Source: Pelagophyceae sp. CCMP2097 (Eukaryota > Sar > Pelagophyceae). From it: a DNA stretch of 25,898 nt. Below are positions 8,589 to 16,755 of the stretch, piece by piece. Positions within the stretch are counted from its first letter, which is position 1. Every line of letters begins with the position of its first letter. The notes under the pieces are model-generated. The model did no database searches. It was not told the origin of the DNA and saw only the letters and a list, made by a program, of their open reading frames with translations. The translations under genes were made by a program, and so were the position numbers. The stretch lies in the NCBI GenBank assembly GCA_026770575.1, contig MU657222.1:164332-190229 (forward strand), in the 5' to 3' direction.

Positions 8589-9040
8589 ATGGACGACATA
8601 AAAATGAGCATGTCCGACAGATTTGTTTCTAAAAACATGAGCGACGGCCCTATGGCACAATCTTTTATTATTCGCCAAACGCCACAAAACATCGGGTCTG
8701 CATTCAAGTGCGGTGATGTTGTAAGGTTTAATATAGGTGGTTTACTTTCCAACCAGTATCTTGACCCACGGGCTTCATTTCTTCGCATGAAGGTTAAAAA
8801 TACCACCGATATTCAATACTGCACCTCTGCTGCGGGGATTTTTAGTTCTTTTGAATCCATTGATTTAACTCAATCTGGTACGACTTTATCCTCTTATAGA
8901 ATGTATGGCGTCAAACGCTCCCTCATCGAAAAACGTAGACAACCTGCAACTTCTTATCAGGGCATTGGTACTATGTCTGGAATGCTTTATGATGATTTTA
9001 TTAATGATTATTCGGGGGATGTTCCTGACCCTATTAAGGC
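8589..9040 (+). pseudogene. Major capsid protein (double jelly-roll), truncated after ~150 codons
   Basis: ATG 8589 begins a frame with FIIRQTPQNIGSAFK, FNIGGLLSNQYLDPRASFLR and FSSFESIDLTQSGTTLSSYR, a strong match in style to the N-terminal jelly-roll of PLV and virophage major capsid proteins (normally about 500-600 residues). At roughly 9037-9041, after DPIK, the codon usage and GC content change abruptly. The frame runs on to 9143 through unrelated GC-rich sequence. Only about a quarter of the gene is present, so the capsid shell protein is not encoded here. This marks the right-hand breakpoint of the viral block. Confidence 0.8.
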
Positions 9041-9389
9041 GCCGCAACGCGAAACAAACGCGTGGGTCGACCCTGCGGGTCCAAGGCGCGTCGATAGAGA
9101 CCTTCAGCTCCTCATTCCAGCGAGAACTGCCTGCGATCCTTGATCCCCCCCCTTGCTCTGCAGCCGGGTGCGCTTACTCGGAGCGCGGCGTCCTTTGCCC
9201 TTGGAAACCGTTCGGTCTCTGTGGCTCCTTATTTGACTCTGCTCGTCCACCAAGCTCAGCCCCGCCCTGCTCCGCTCGTCCACGACGCGCGTCGAAACGT
9301 GAATATTCTTCCCCCCCTAAGACACCCGTCGTCTCCAAGATTTACAGGGTCAGTCCGTGAGGCGGTAAGTTTTATTTTGATTTTGCACT
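9041..9389. other. GC-rich sequence between viral breakpoint and transposon; no gene supported
   Basis: The stretch starts at the composition flip and ends at the target site of the 9390-11760 transposon. Several open frames overlap here, but all have composition-driven Arg/Pro/Ala-rich translations. A splice-donor-like GTAAGT lies at 9365-9370. I see no recognisable protein. Confidence 0.4.
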
Positions 9390-9600
9390 CACCGGCAGGG
9401 CCTGCAAATCGAGCTTGTAAAGACTAAATATTGAATGCAAATACCAAAATTTTAAGCAAATACAAGGTTCAAAAAGCGGAACTTACCTCCCTCATTTAGT
9501 GCACGCGCCGGCGCCTATACCTCCCGGGGACCGGCGTGCGCGCTGAAGTGGAGTGCGGATCGACGGTCACAGCCCGCGCCCCAAGAACGATGCATCTTTC

Positions 9601-9699
9601 GCTTCAGCAGTTGAACAACAACTGCCGGAGCGGTCGTCGGTGCTAATTTGAATCGGAAGGGTGTGCCAAGCTGCCCCGGGACAGTTGAACTGCTGAAGC
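9601..9699. repeat. Stem-loop arms in transposon copy 1
   Basis: GCTTCAGCAGTTGAAC (9601-9616) pairs with GTTGAACTGCTGAAGC (9684-9699) at 15 of 16 positions. In copy 2 the same arms have changed at two positions, with matching changes in the partner strand, so pairing is preserved. Confidence 0.7.
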
Positions 9700-9726
9700 C
9701 AGAGGTGGGCCCCGGTTCCAAGACCC

Positions 9727-9734
9727 TATATATA
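9727..9734 (+). promoter_or_regulatory. TATA box-like TATATATA upstream of element gene, copy 1
   Basis: TATATATA lies within CCTATATATAGG, 42 bases before ATG 9776. Copy 2 has a weaker GTATATGTA at 25344-25352, 42 bases before ATG 25394. Conserved spacing supports a promoter. Confidence 0.5.
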
Positions 9735-9775
9735 GGTCCCGTGTGAATACCGCGCGCGTTTAAGCGCCGGAGCCG

Positions 9776-10559
9776 ATGGAGGATCCGTCGAGGTCCCTCG
9801 ACGGCGCGCCGAGCCACCGAGAGACAGGTACGGGCAAGACCGCCAGCTTCGAGACTACGCGTACGAGCTCGTGGCCGACGTGCTCGAGTCGGTCGACACC
9901 GATGAATTCGAAGGAAACATCGTTTATTGGGGCGACGGTCGCCTCAAGTTCGTGGTCGAGCGCTTGATTTCCGACGACGACGCGAATGCGCGGCGGGTCG
10001 TCAACGAAGCTAGCATGGTGCTGTTCAACGACATGGTGAACTGCGCGGTTTGTCGCGCATCTCGCTCATGATGAAATGTGCTGGCACCGTCTCCTACAAT
10101 CCCTCTTCTGGTGGTAGAGCGCGCGCCTGGTGCTTTAACTCGCATCGCGCCAACGCCGAGGCCGAGGCCGCCGTGCCGGCGCGACGGTTGGGGTCGGCGC
10201 GGCGACGTCCGGTGGTTTCCTGCCGCTGCGGCGCTTCTCACCGACGCGAATGCGTCCACTGGACGCGGCCGGATGCTCCGTCTTGCACGCAAATTGCGGG
10301 CGAGCTCGGCGAGTGTTACGCTTTACGGGCGGCGCCTGCGCCGCCACCCGCGGCGGCCGGGAAGCGCATCCAAAGCGAGATGAACGAGGGCGTCCCAGAC
10401 GCTTATCGCGACACACCTTTCGAAAAGTGCCATGACGTTCGCGCTCCTCGACAGCGCCAGGCGCAGAGTGACGACGCTGGGACAGAGGAGCACTCGGCCG
10501 ACGAGGGCGCCTCAGACACTCTGGACTTCATTGCTGATCAGCCGAAGCGTCACCGGTGA
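9776..10559 (+). pseudogene. Transposon-encoded protein of unknown function, copy 1, frameshifted
   Basis: ATG 9776 corresponds to ATG 25394 in copy 2. Copy 1 shifts early to frame 1, which carries the part shared with copy 2: VLESVDT, a Trp-x-GDGRL word, RLISDDD, ARRVV and FNDMVN (about 9880-10050). It stops at 10069-10071. Frame 3 then continues (from about 10074) with the shared AWCFNS word and a Cys-rich segment SCRCGASHRRECVHW, to TGA 10557-10559. The alternating conservation between copies shows a real protein with an N-terminal helical/acidic segment and a Cys-rich, possibly metal-binding, middle. No known domain is recognised. Some frame changes could be introns rather than breaks. 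Confidence 0.45.
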
Positions 10560-10718
10560 GTCTTGAAGCGCGAGCTGGAGGGATGCGTTTGCCCATTGTT
10601 GTCCGCCTGCGCAGGCTCGAGAGGAGCGACGCGGTCGAACGGCGCGCCGTGCGCGCTCTGTTCGACGACGGTGCTGCGGAGATGCACGACGGTGCTGTGG
10701 GCGAGTCCGACGGCGGCG

Positions 10719-10918
10719 ACGCAGCGGCCATGGGCGGGCCTTCGGACGATCCGCGCGACGATGGTACTACGGAGCAGCAACGGCCGTGCGTTTTGAGGAA
10801 TATGCAATGGTTCCGAACGCCCGGCTCGGAAGCCTCCTGTTGCCCAATGTTTCCCGCATGCACAGGCTCGAGGGCGCAGCGGCCATGGGCGGGCCTTCGG
10901 ACGATCCGCGCGACGACG
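10719..10918 (+). repeat. Internal duplication in transposon copy 1
   Basis: A 42-base word containing GCAGCGGCCATGGGCGGGCC and the following TTCGGACGATCCGCGCGACG occurs at about 10719-10760 and again at 10877-10918. A more diverged pair ending in CAGGCTCGAG lies at about 10588-10620 and 10839-10871. Confidence 0.75.
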
Positions 10919-11406
10919 GCATCGTGCCCGGTGCGTTGGCGTACTACGCCGCGGCTTTGTCCGACGCTGCTGCTGCCATGGACGTCGAGCGCGCGCCCAA
11001 CTCCGAACGCAGCTGCAGCTTGGAAGCCGCGCTCGAAAATGGCGATCTCCAGTCGCTGACACTCGACGTGCGCGCGGCGCTGTACGACGGCGTACGGTTA
11101 CTAGTCGGCGGTGTGCAGGAGGTCCACATCTTCGAGGTCGACCTCCGCAGATTCACGGCAGTCGTCGACCTGACGACGCAGGAGGAGGCGTCGTTGCTCT
11201 GCGGCGACAACGCGGACGAGGTGTACTCCCGCTGCGAGGTCCGAGTCTGGCCAGAGCAATGCGCCGCCGCAAAGACGGAGCGGCGCTGGCAGCTGCGCGG
11301 CATGTCGTCGTCGAGGCACCTCAACACCCTGCGCGACGTCAAGGGCGTTGACCGATCCCCCCATGTCACTGGGCCCATTTCTGTCTTCGGCACGTTCTCC
11401 TTGTGA
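10786..11406 (+). CDS. Transposon-encoded protein of unknown function, second frame
   Basis: A frame of 206 codons from ATG 10786 to TGA 11404-11406. The C-terminal half looks like a folded domain: ALENGDLQSLTLDVRAALYD, then VQEVHIFEVDLRRFTAVVDL, with alternating hydrophobic residues. The N-terminal part overlaps the internal duplication. A stretch equivalent to 10990-11027 (gcgcgcccaactccg and on) is found in copy 2 at 25861-25898, so this part is shared by both copies and reads in the same register (RAPNSERSCSLEA). It may be a downstream exon of the gene beginning at 9776. No function is assigned. Confidence 0.45.
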   Translation: MRFEEYAMVPNARLGSLLLPNVSRMHRLEGAAAMGGPSDDPRDDGIVPGALAYYAAALSDAAAAMDVERAPNSERSCSLEAALENGDLQSLTLDVRAALYDGVRLLVGGVQEVHIFEVDLRRFTAVVDLTTQEEASLLCGDNADEVYSRCEVRVWPEQCAAAKTERRWQLRGMSSSRHLNTLRDVKGVDRSPHVTGPISVFGTFSL

Positions 11407-11760
11407 GTCCAAGACTTCGACGCCGTTTACCGCACCAAACAAAAAGCCGACTTGATGATGTCTGCTCTCTTATTGCGAGTGTAATGGCATTGCTTGCGTA
11501 TAATCCACCCTGGGTGGGGCTGCCCAAAAGGTTGTTTTCCTATAAAGCCAGAGACGCGCCCAGACGGTCGCACGTGGGCAGTGAGGACCACAGAGGATGT
11601 CCGAAGCATATATCGAGATAATTTTAAACTTTGAGAAGGCTCGTTTGGTGAAAATAGATCACGTCAAATTTTAAATGTCAGAGCAACTTTTGTACAAAAA
11701 TTAAGAGCCGCCCATTCTCTCGACCAATCCAAACACAGGAGCTTACAGGCCCTGCCGGTG

Positions 11761-12994
11761 ACTGCAGATTCGACAATGTCGGGTCGCGGAATGGCCGCGC
11801 GTGACGCCGGCGCGGCGCGCGTGGGTGCGCTGGCGACGTCCTATGGTTCGCTGCTGCTCGTCGTCGCCGGGTCGTTGGTCTTGTCGGCGACGGAAGGCGT
11901 TGTGGCGGGCGACGCGGGCCTCCAGTCTCCGATCGTCCGCGGCTGCACCCACGCCTGCCTGCGCTCGCCGGCGCCCGGGCGCCGTCGCTGCGGGCCTGTG
12001 ACGACGCACACGCCTGGCAAGCCAAGATCTCGGCGGCTAGGCGAGCGGGCGCATTGCTCGTGCTCTGCGGCGCCAACCTCCGAGGGCGCTCGCGCCGCGT
12101 CTCAACCGCCTCTATTTTGCGATACGCAGTCATCCAGAGGGCCGCGCGCCTCTTGGAGACGCGGTCCGCTTTTTCGGCCTCGAGACAGAATCCTCGTGTC
12201 AAGTTATTCGTTTACTGAATCAATGCTAGGTTGCTCCCCGGCAAGTCCAAGCTCAGCCCAGAGACCCAAGCGCACCTCGCCCGGGTGCTCATGCTCTGCC
12301 TCGGGTACGCGCCATAGGGCGACGCGGAGGCCTCTTGCAAAGGCCGCGAGGCGGTCCGGCTCTCCTGCGGTCCCTTTGTTTGACGGTCGGGCCCTTTACG
12401 GTCCTCTGCGGGCCCTTTTTTCGTCCTGGACCCTCGACGGACCCATCGGGCCCCTCGAGAGACGCCTGGCGACGGCGGCGGGGACGCTGTCGTGGCAGGC
12501 TCGGGCTGCTTTGGCGTGCGGGGGATGCCTTCGTCTCCGTTGGAGCCACTGCCACCGAGGGCGAGCGCGCTGCCGCCGGCTTGATGGTCTTCCTCGGCCT
12601 CCTCGCGGTTCTCCTCGCGGCGTGCGTCGGCCTCGTGGGACACGGATCTCGGCATGGGCGCTTTGTAGCGTCTCCGCGTACGCGTCGTCCTTCATCGCCG
12701 CCTCGTCGCGGCCGAGCCGGCCCGCACACCGGGCCTGCCTCAAGTCACGATGACGATCAAAGTGGGTGAGCGGAGGAGCAGGGACGGCTTGCCAACCGAT
12801 GTCGGGATCGACGGCGCATTGCTGCCGCTGACCCACGGGGTCTGGCCGTGGCCCCGACGCACGACCCGGCGGGCGAAACCCGCGGATAACCCGACAGACT
12901 TGCTTCGACCCGGCGCACGATATTCGCCCACCCTGCGAGTGCGTTCGTTACCTGTGCTCAAAGGTATTAGGTCTACTGCGTCTACTAACAGCGT
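11761..12994. other. GC-rich region, no gene supported
   Basis: Long overlapping frames exist on both strands (for example plus 11758-12753), but their translations are Arg/Ser/Pro/Ala-rich with no domain and look like a product of GC-rich composition. Between about 12350 and 12460 there are repeated GGGCCC/GGACC-type words (GTCGGGCCC, GCGGGCCC, ATCGGGCCCC). I see no RNA gene or coherent repeat boundary in the stretch. Confidence 0.4.
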
Positions 12995-13102
12995 GTGTAA
13001 AAATGGTTTTACACGAGGTCGCCGGTACGAGCCCGGCTTTGTGTATACAAAAATAGTTCGAAAAAATGCCAGCAAATAAATGTACGCCGGTTCAAATCCG
13101 GG
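12995..13102 (+). other. tRNA-like arms (two T-arm/B-box-like modules)
   Basis: GCCGGTACGAGCCCGGC (13021-13037) has a perfect 5-bp stem and 7-base loop like a T arm. It is preceded by a perfect 8-bp hairpin GTGTAAAA/TTTTACAC with a 4-base loop (12995-13014). A second module GCCGGTTCAAATCCGGG (13086-13102) carries a consensus B box GGTTCAAATCC and is followed by GTCTGGGTACCA. No matching acceptor and D arms could be built for either, so these are more likely tRNA-derived (SINE-like) fragments than working tRNAs. Confidence 0.4.
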
Positions 13103-13874
13103 TCTGGGTACCAAAAACCTCAATAGGAATTGGATGTGTTAAAATACACTTTTCTTAACTGGCTCCTGGCACTGGGACCGGAATTCCCTTTTGCCAGGGC
13201 ATACGTCAGTGACAGATGGTGTCAAAATTTCATGTCAACAGCCGCCCCTTGATGTGCAGTCTCGGCTGCTTCTTGGATCAGGTGGGTTTTCACCCCATTA
13301 GCCGTGCCACCGAGTCACCCGCGTCGCCCGCCCAGGACTTACCGCCAAAGCCCCGTCGTAAAAGCACGTCGGACGTCTTCATCCCGTAGCGCGCTGTAGA
13401 TCAAAGCTCCGTAGCTATAGATCATCGCGCAGCGGCGCGGCGCGTGAATGCCTCAACGAGCCATCCGCCCGTCGATGCACACGCCCGTCGCAGTCCACAG
13501 CGTCCGCGCATACCACGATGATACACCCGACTTGGAGGCTGTCGATGGCGACGGGATCGCGGACGCGGCGTCGCAACGTTTTTTTTCTCGCAAGGGTCGA
13601 GTTTTCTCTATTCGCGAGTTTCCTTAGAGGCTTCGGGCCGCGCAGTCGAAAGCGGCGTCGACGTCACGCGCGCTCCCCGGAAAAGGGCTTTGAAGTAGTA
13701 CGACCCGAACCTGACCCGGATTCTGCGCGCGTCACCCGACCGACCCGCGACTTGCATGCCGACCCGCGGCTCGGCTCGGAGGACAGGTTGCGCGACCTGC
13801 GACCCCTCGGGGTCGACGCACATTAAATACCCGAAGACGCCGCCCCTCGTGGGCGGACGGAGGGTCGCACAACT
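13103..13874. other. Intergenic region, no gene supported
   Basis: The sequence CTCGGCTGCTTCTTGGATCAGGTGG near 13260 recurs, slightly changed, near 24948, so this includes part of a dispersed repeat. Otherwise only composition-driven open frames are seen. Confidence 0.35.
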
Positions 13875-14767
13875 GGACCCCGTTTTTTCGCGAGGGTATG
13901 TACCACAGTATTTTGTAATAGGCCACGAACGTACCCGCGTACCCCCACCTTTCGCTGCCGCCACTGGCCGTCGACGTACCCACGTACCCCAGCCGTGTCC
14001 ACCCACCCCTTATTGTTGTTTCAGAAGACTGATTCAAATCTTTTACTTTCGGTGAGACGCTTGATATTCAAATCTCAGTCACTCGGTCTCATCAGACGCC
14101 ACGTGCGCGAGTACGATGGAGGCGCTTGGTCTGCCAGAGATTGTTGACGCACCGCAGCCGATGTCTGCTGCGGAGTTCGTCAAGCTGGACCATGCGGAGC
14201 AGCGCGACAGCACCGGCGGGACGTCGGCCTCGAGGTCGCCTATTGTATCGTAACGTCCCATTTGAGGTCCTATAGAGGTGCCCCGCCGCTGGAAACGCAC
14301 CGAGGAGGCCGCGGCTTCCCTGCCGCCGCGGGTCACCCGTCAGCCGCCGCATTGAGTGCTCGAACTGCTGCTCGAGCGACTCGGAGCACGCCGAGCGGCA
14401 GCAGGCCACCTGCGAACCGCCGCGCAGGACCCGCGGCGCACTGCTGCCCTCGAGACGCAGCTCGATGCATCCCGACGGAGCCGCCATAACCCGCCGCCTG
14501 GCCTAGACCACGCGGGGTCCCGTCGACTCCGCCGAAGAACTGAGACCCGTTTTCCGGGCCCAAAGGTTTGGAAGGTTTGTTTAATTCTTACTTATTGAGG
14601 TACCGCTCCGGGTTTTCCCAAGATGGTCGCCAAAGCGGTGTCCCGCGACGTACCCACGTACCCCAAAGAAACCACGCCGCTCCTGGCCGTCGACGTACCC
14701 ACGTACCCCCCTAAATAACGTACCCACAAAATAATGTGGTACATACCCTCGCGAAAAAACGGGGTCC
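13875..14767. mobile_element. Non-autonomous element framed by 42-bp inverted repeats
   Basis: The 42 bases at 13875-13916 (GGACCCCGTTTTTTCGCGAG and on) match the reverse complement of 14726-14767 at 41 of 42 positions; similarity stops at both edges of the arms. The 893-bp unit has no recognisable protein. It contains four full CGTACCC(A/G)CGTACCCC words plus one partial word at the right. No target-site duplication is evident next to the arms, so either the ends are not exact or the duplication has decayed. I infer a MITE-like element. Confidence 0.65.
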
Positions 14768-14827
14768 TGTTTCAAAGCCTCTAAAAAGCGGATTTCGTTT
14801 GAGAAATTAAAAGGATCAGAAAAAGGG

Positions 14828-15253
14828 TTGTTCTGGAACCACTCCAAGGAGCTTATGCACCTCGCGCGCGCATGCCGCGTGCTGACCAACGACAAAATCG
14901 AGACGCTCTGCGGTCTGTGCGAGTCGGTACCGCGGCGGCTGCGCCAGCTCGTCGCAAACCGCCAGATCAAGACGCACATGGTCGAGTTCGAGGTACCGCG
15001 GTTTGTGCGGTGCTGGCGCACCCTCGGGCTGTTTTGCGAAGACGCGACCGAGAGCATCCACGCTCTGATGAACCGCATGAAAATGCGATTCGCATGCATC
15101 CGCGACCGCCTGCGTCTGGGGGAATGGTTGAAAATTCTGGACCGCCACAACATTGCAAACGGAGTCGCGAGCGGTTTCCCGGCGCGCCTCAAAAGATACC
15201 CTAGGCGACCGCGTGAAGCGCGACAAGCTCATGTTCACGGCTCTCGGTCTTGA
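14828..15253 (+). pseudogene. Possible transposase C-terminal fragment
   Basis: The frame gives helix-rich sequence: FWNHSKELMHLARACRVL, then FVRCWRTLGLFCEDATESIH, then LMNRMKMRFACIRDRLRL. The E-x2-x-H/LMNRM pattern following a Trp and a hydrophobic stretch resembles the C-terminal end of DDE-type transposon proteins from various eukaryotes, in which a Glu near an H-x2-x-N helix is conserved. There is no upstream catalytic domain, and the tail after about 15190 is Arg-rich noise, so this would be a fragment. The family is not named with confidence. Confidence 0.35.
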
Positions 15254-15558
15254 AGGAGAGCGCCAGCCTCATCGACGGTATCACGGCAGAAGCGAGACGC
15301 GGCAAGTATGCGAAAAAGCCCAGAAAGGCCGACGCGGCCGCCGCGGTGGGCGCGGCCGCCGCCTGAAGTTTGCGTCTTAAGTACGCGCCTTATCTCATCA
15401 TCGGACTGTCGAGGGGGAAAAGAGACCCGAGGTGCCCCACCGTGCCGGCGCTTCAACGCTTCAGAACCCAAAAATGCTTGGAGGGACCCTTGCTTCCTAT
15501 CTCGAGCGGGTTTTCTCATAGGAATTATTTTATAGATTTCTAGAAGCGCCTCGAAGAT

Positions 15559-15679
15559 CGTAACTCGCCAGCGCGCGAGTATAAGTTGTACCCATCATAA
15601 GCAGTTATGCTCGTTATGCTCATAGCTACCATCATGGCCTAGGTGGGTACACCTTATACTTCTGCGCTGACGAGTTACG
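15559..15679. repeat. Hairpin with 36-bp imperfect arms
   Basis: 15559-15594 pairs with 15644-15679 at 31 of 36 positions; the core is AGTATAAG and TGTACCCA opposite TGGGTACA and CTTATACT. The 49-base loop holds a GTTATGCTC direct repeat. Likely a MITE-type foldback or an RNA hairpin. Confidence 0.7.
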
Positions 15680-15796
15680 GTGCAAAGGGTCAAAGTTGGG
15701 GGCGTATCTCACCAAGGAGACGCGCCCCTTGCAAAGTTTTCTTACTAAACTATGCAATGCCTACGGACCCGCTCGATCCCGCGAGGGGCCTCCGAT

Positions 15797-16629
15797 TCAC
15801 CTTGGGTGGGGCGCGTGCTGTAGCCGGGAAGTTGAGGACTTTTCCCGACTTTTTCTGAGAATCGCCAAAAACGAAATCCACCTTTGAAACAGCTGCGGTC
15901 GTAAGAAATTGTCTAAAGGAGGATAAATGAGGAGCTTGCCGGTGAAGCGGCGCGGTGATCTTGCGTCAGTCGAAGCGGACGTCGCGCGCCAGTGCGACAA
16001 TTTTTGAAGCGGCGGGCCATTTCCCAACGACGCGGTTCGACCCGTCGCAGAGCTTGGTAGATAGATTCCCCGATTCGTATAAATCCGGTTCCCCGCGACG
16101 GACATAGACGCCGCCAGGTCGCAGTCCGAGGCAAAGCCTTTGTCCTCCGAATTGACGATGACGATGTTGTCTTCAAAGGCGTCGGCAGTTCCTTGCAGGT
16201 ACGCGTTTTGGACCCAGGCGTAGACGTTGCCAGCGGGTAAATTGTGATGTCCGCCATAGTCTGATTCAGGCCGTGCTGGCCGTAGGCGAAAAAGTTGGAC
16301 GTGGCGTTGTAATACGAAGAGCCTTCGTCGTTGTCCACGGCTTCTTGGGAAGAATAGACAGCGAGTAAGAAGTTGCGCCAGAGCTGCCGGAACTGCGGGG
16401 CGACCGTCGACCCAGAACCGTTGTCGAAAATGTACGGCATGCGGTCCCACGAGTTAAAGGGGCCGTCGTCGCCGGATTCCCGAACGCAGTTGGCGATGAG
16501 GTTGCCTTGGATGACATCGCCGCCGGCGAAGCCGTCGTTAAAATTCAAGCCCGCTCGAGGCCCGTTAAAGTGCGCGTTGTCCCGCAAGACAGTCGCCGTG
16601 GCCAAGTCCCACGGCTGGTTGGAGAGATC
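15797..16629 (-). pseudogene. Right-handed parallel beta-helix protein fragment
   Basis: Reading from 16629 downward (a TGA lies just upstream), the minus frame gives IPKTDLSNQPWDLATATVLR, then GDVIQGNLIANCVRESGDDG, then DNDEGSSYYNATSNFF and YGQHGLNQ. One base appears to be missing near 16258. The next frame then carries YGGHHNLPAGNVYAWVQNAY and FEDNIVIVNS before drifting into noise by about 16050. Short repeated N-x-I/V rungs and the DNDxGS...YG.....(D)YGGHxN pattern fit secreted beta-helix (pectate-lyase-like fold) proteins common in algae and other protists. Start and end of the original gene are absent, so this is a gene fragment or isolated exons. The substrate is unknown. Confidence 0.6.
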
Positions 16630-16675
16630 GGTTTTCGGAATTCAATAAGGTGCGCGTGAACACACGCTTTTGCGG

Positions 16676-16755
16676 CCCGGTCCAACGGACCGAAAAAATT
16701 CAACGGACTCCAGAGTGTAGGAGACTCGTAAGATTTTGCGGTCCGTTGGACCGGG
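16676..16755. repeat. Perfect 17-bp inverted repeat with nested palindrome
   Basis: CCCGGTCCAACGGACCG (16676-16692) is the exact reverse complement of CGGTCCGTTGGACCGGG (16739-16755). Each arm itself contains a palindrome CGGTCC-3-GGACCG, so alternative folds are possible. Confidence 0.85.

Larger units (their letters stand above)
140..9040 (+). mobile_element. Endogenous polinton-like virus (virophage-related), decayed and truncated on the right
   Basis: A sharply AT-rich block in a GC-rich genome carries a set of genes typical of PLVs and virophages: a large polymerase-like/SF1 helicase protein with a GIY-YIG tail, an FtsK/HerA packaging ATPase, a class 3 lipase, a minor capsid protein, and a major capsid protein. 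Capsid genes sit side by side at the right end, minor before major. The major capsid gene stops abruptly near 9040, where composition flips to GC-rich, so the right end (with any right terminal repeat) is missing. Most genes are interrupted. No protease or retroviral-type integrase gene was found in the remaining part; these could lie in the lost portion. Lipase plus helicase plus ATPase recalls the Phaeocystis PgVV-like PLV group from general knowledge; the precise group is inference. Confidence 0.82.
9390..11760 (+). mobile_element. DNA transposon with terminal inverted repeats, copy 1 (2371 bp)
   Basis: The left end CACCGGCAGGGCCTGCAA (9390-9407) is matched by the right end, which reads CACCGGCAGGGCCTGTAA on the minus strand (11760-11743): 17 of 18 bases. 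The trinucleotide ACT flanks both ends (9387-9389 and 11761-11763), consistent with a 3-bp target duplication. A CAC start and 3-bp duplication recall the CACTA/EnSpm group; that assignment is inference. A second copy in the same orientation starts at 25008. Inside are a promoter-like TATATATA, conserved stem-loop arms and at least two reading frames, none of which I recognise as a transposase. Confidence 0.75.

Noticed and set aside
9041..9427. Continuation of the capsid frame to 9143 and overlapping frames to 9427
   Set aside because: Composition and residue usage change abruptly; these codons are GC-rich flank, not capsid.
10135..11062. Long minus-strand frames inside transposon copy 1
   Set aside because: They are reverse shadows of plus-strand frames shared between the copies, with Arg-rich translations.
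11758..12753. 331-codon plus-strand frame
   Set aside because: Arg/Ser/Pro/Ala-rich with no domain; equally long frames overlap it on the minus strand, typical of GC-rich noncoding DNA.
12995..13102. Functional tRNA gene
   Set aside because: Only T-arm-like modules were found; no matching acceptor stem, D arm or anticodon arm could be placed.
13875..14767. Clear target-site duplication for the 42-bp inverted-repeat element
   Set aside because: Flanks read AACT before and TGTT after; no convincing direct duplication.
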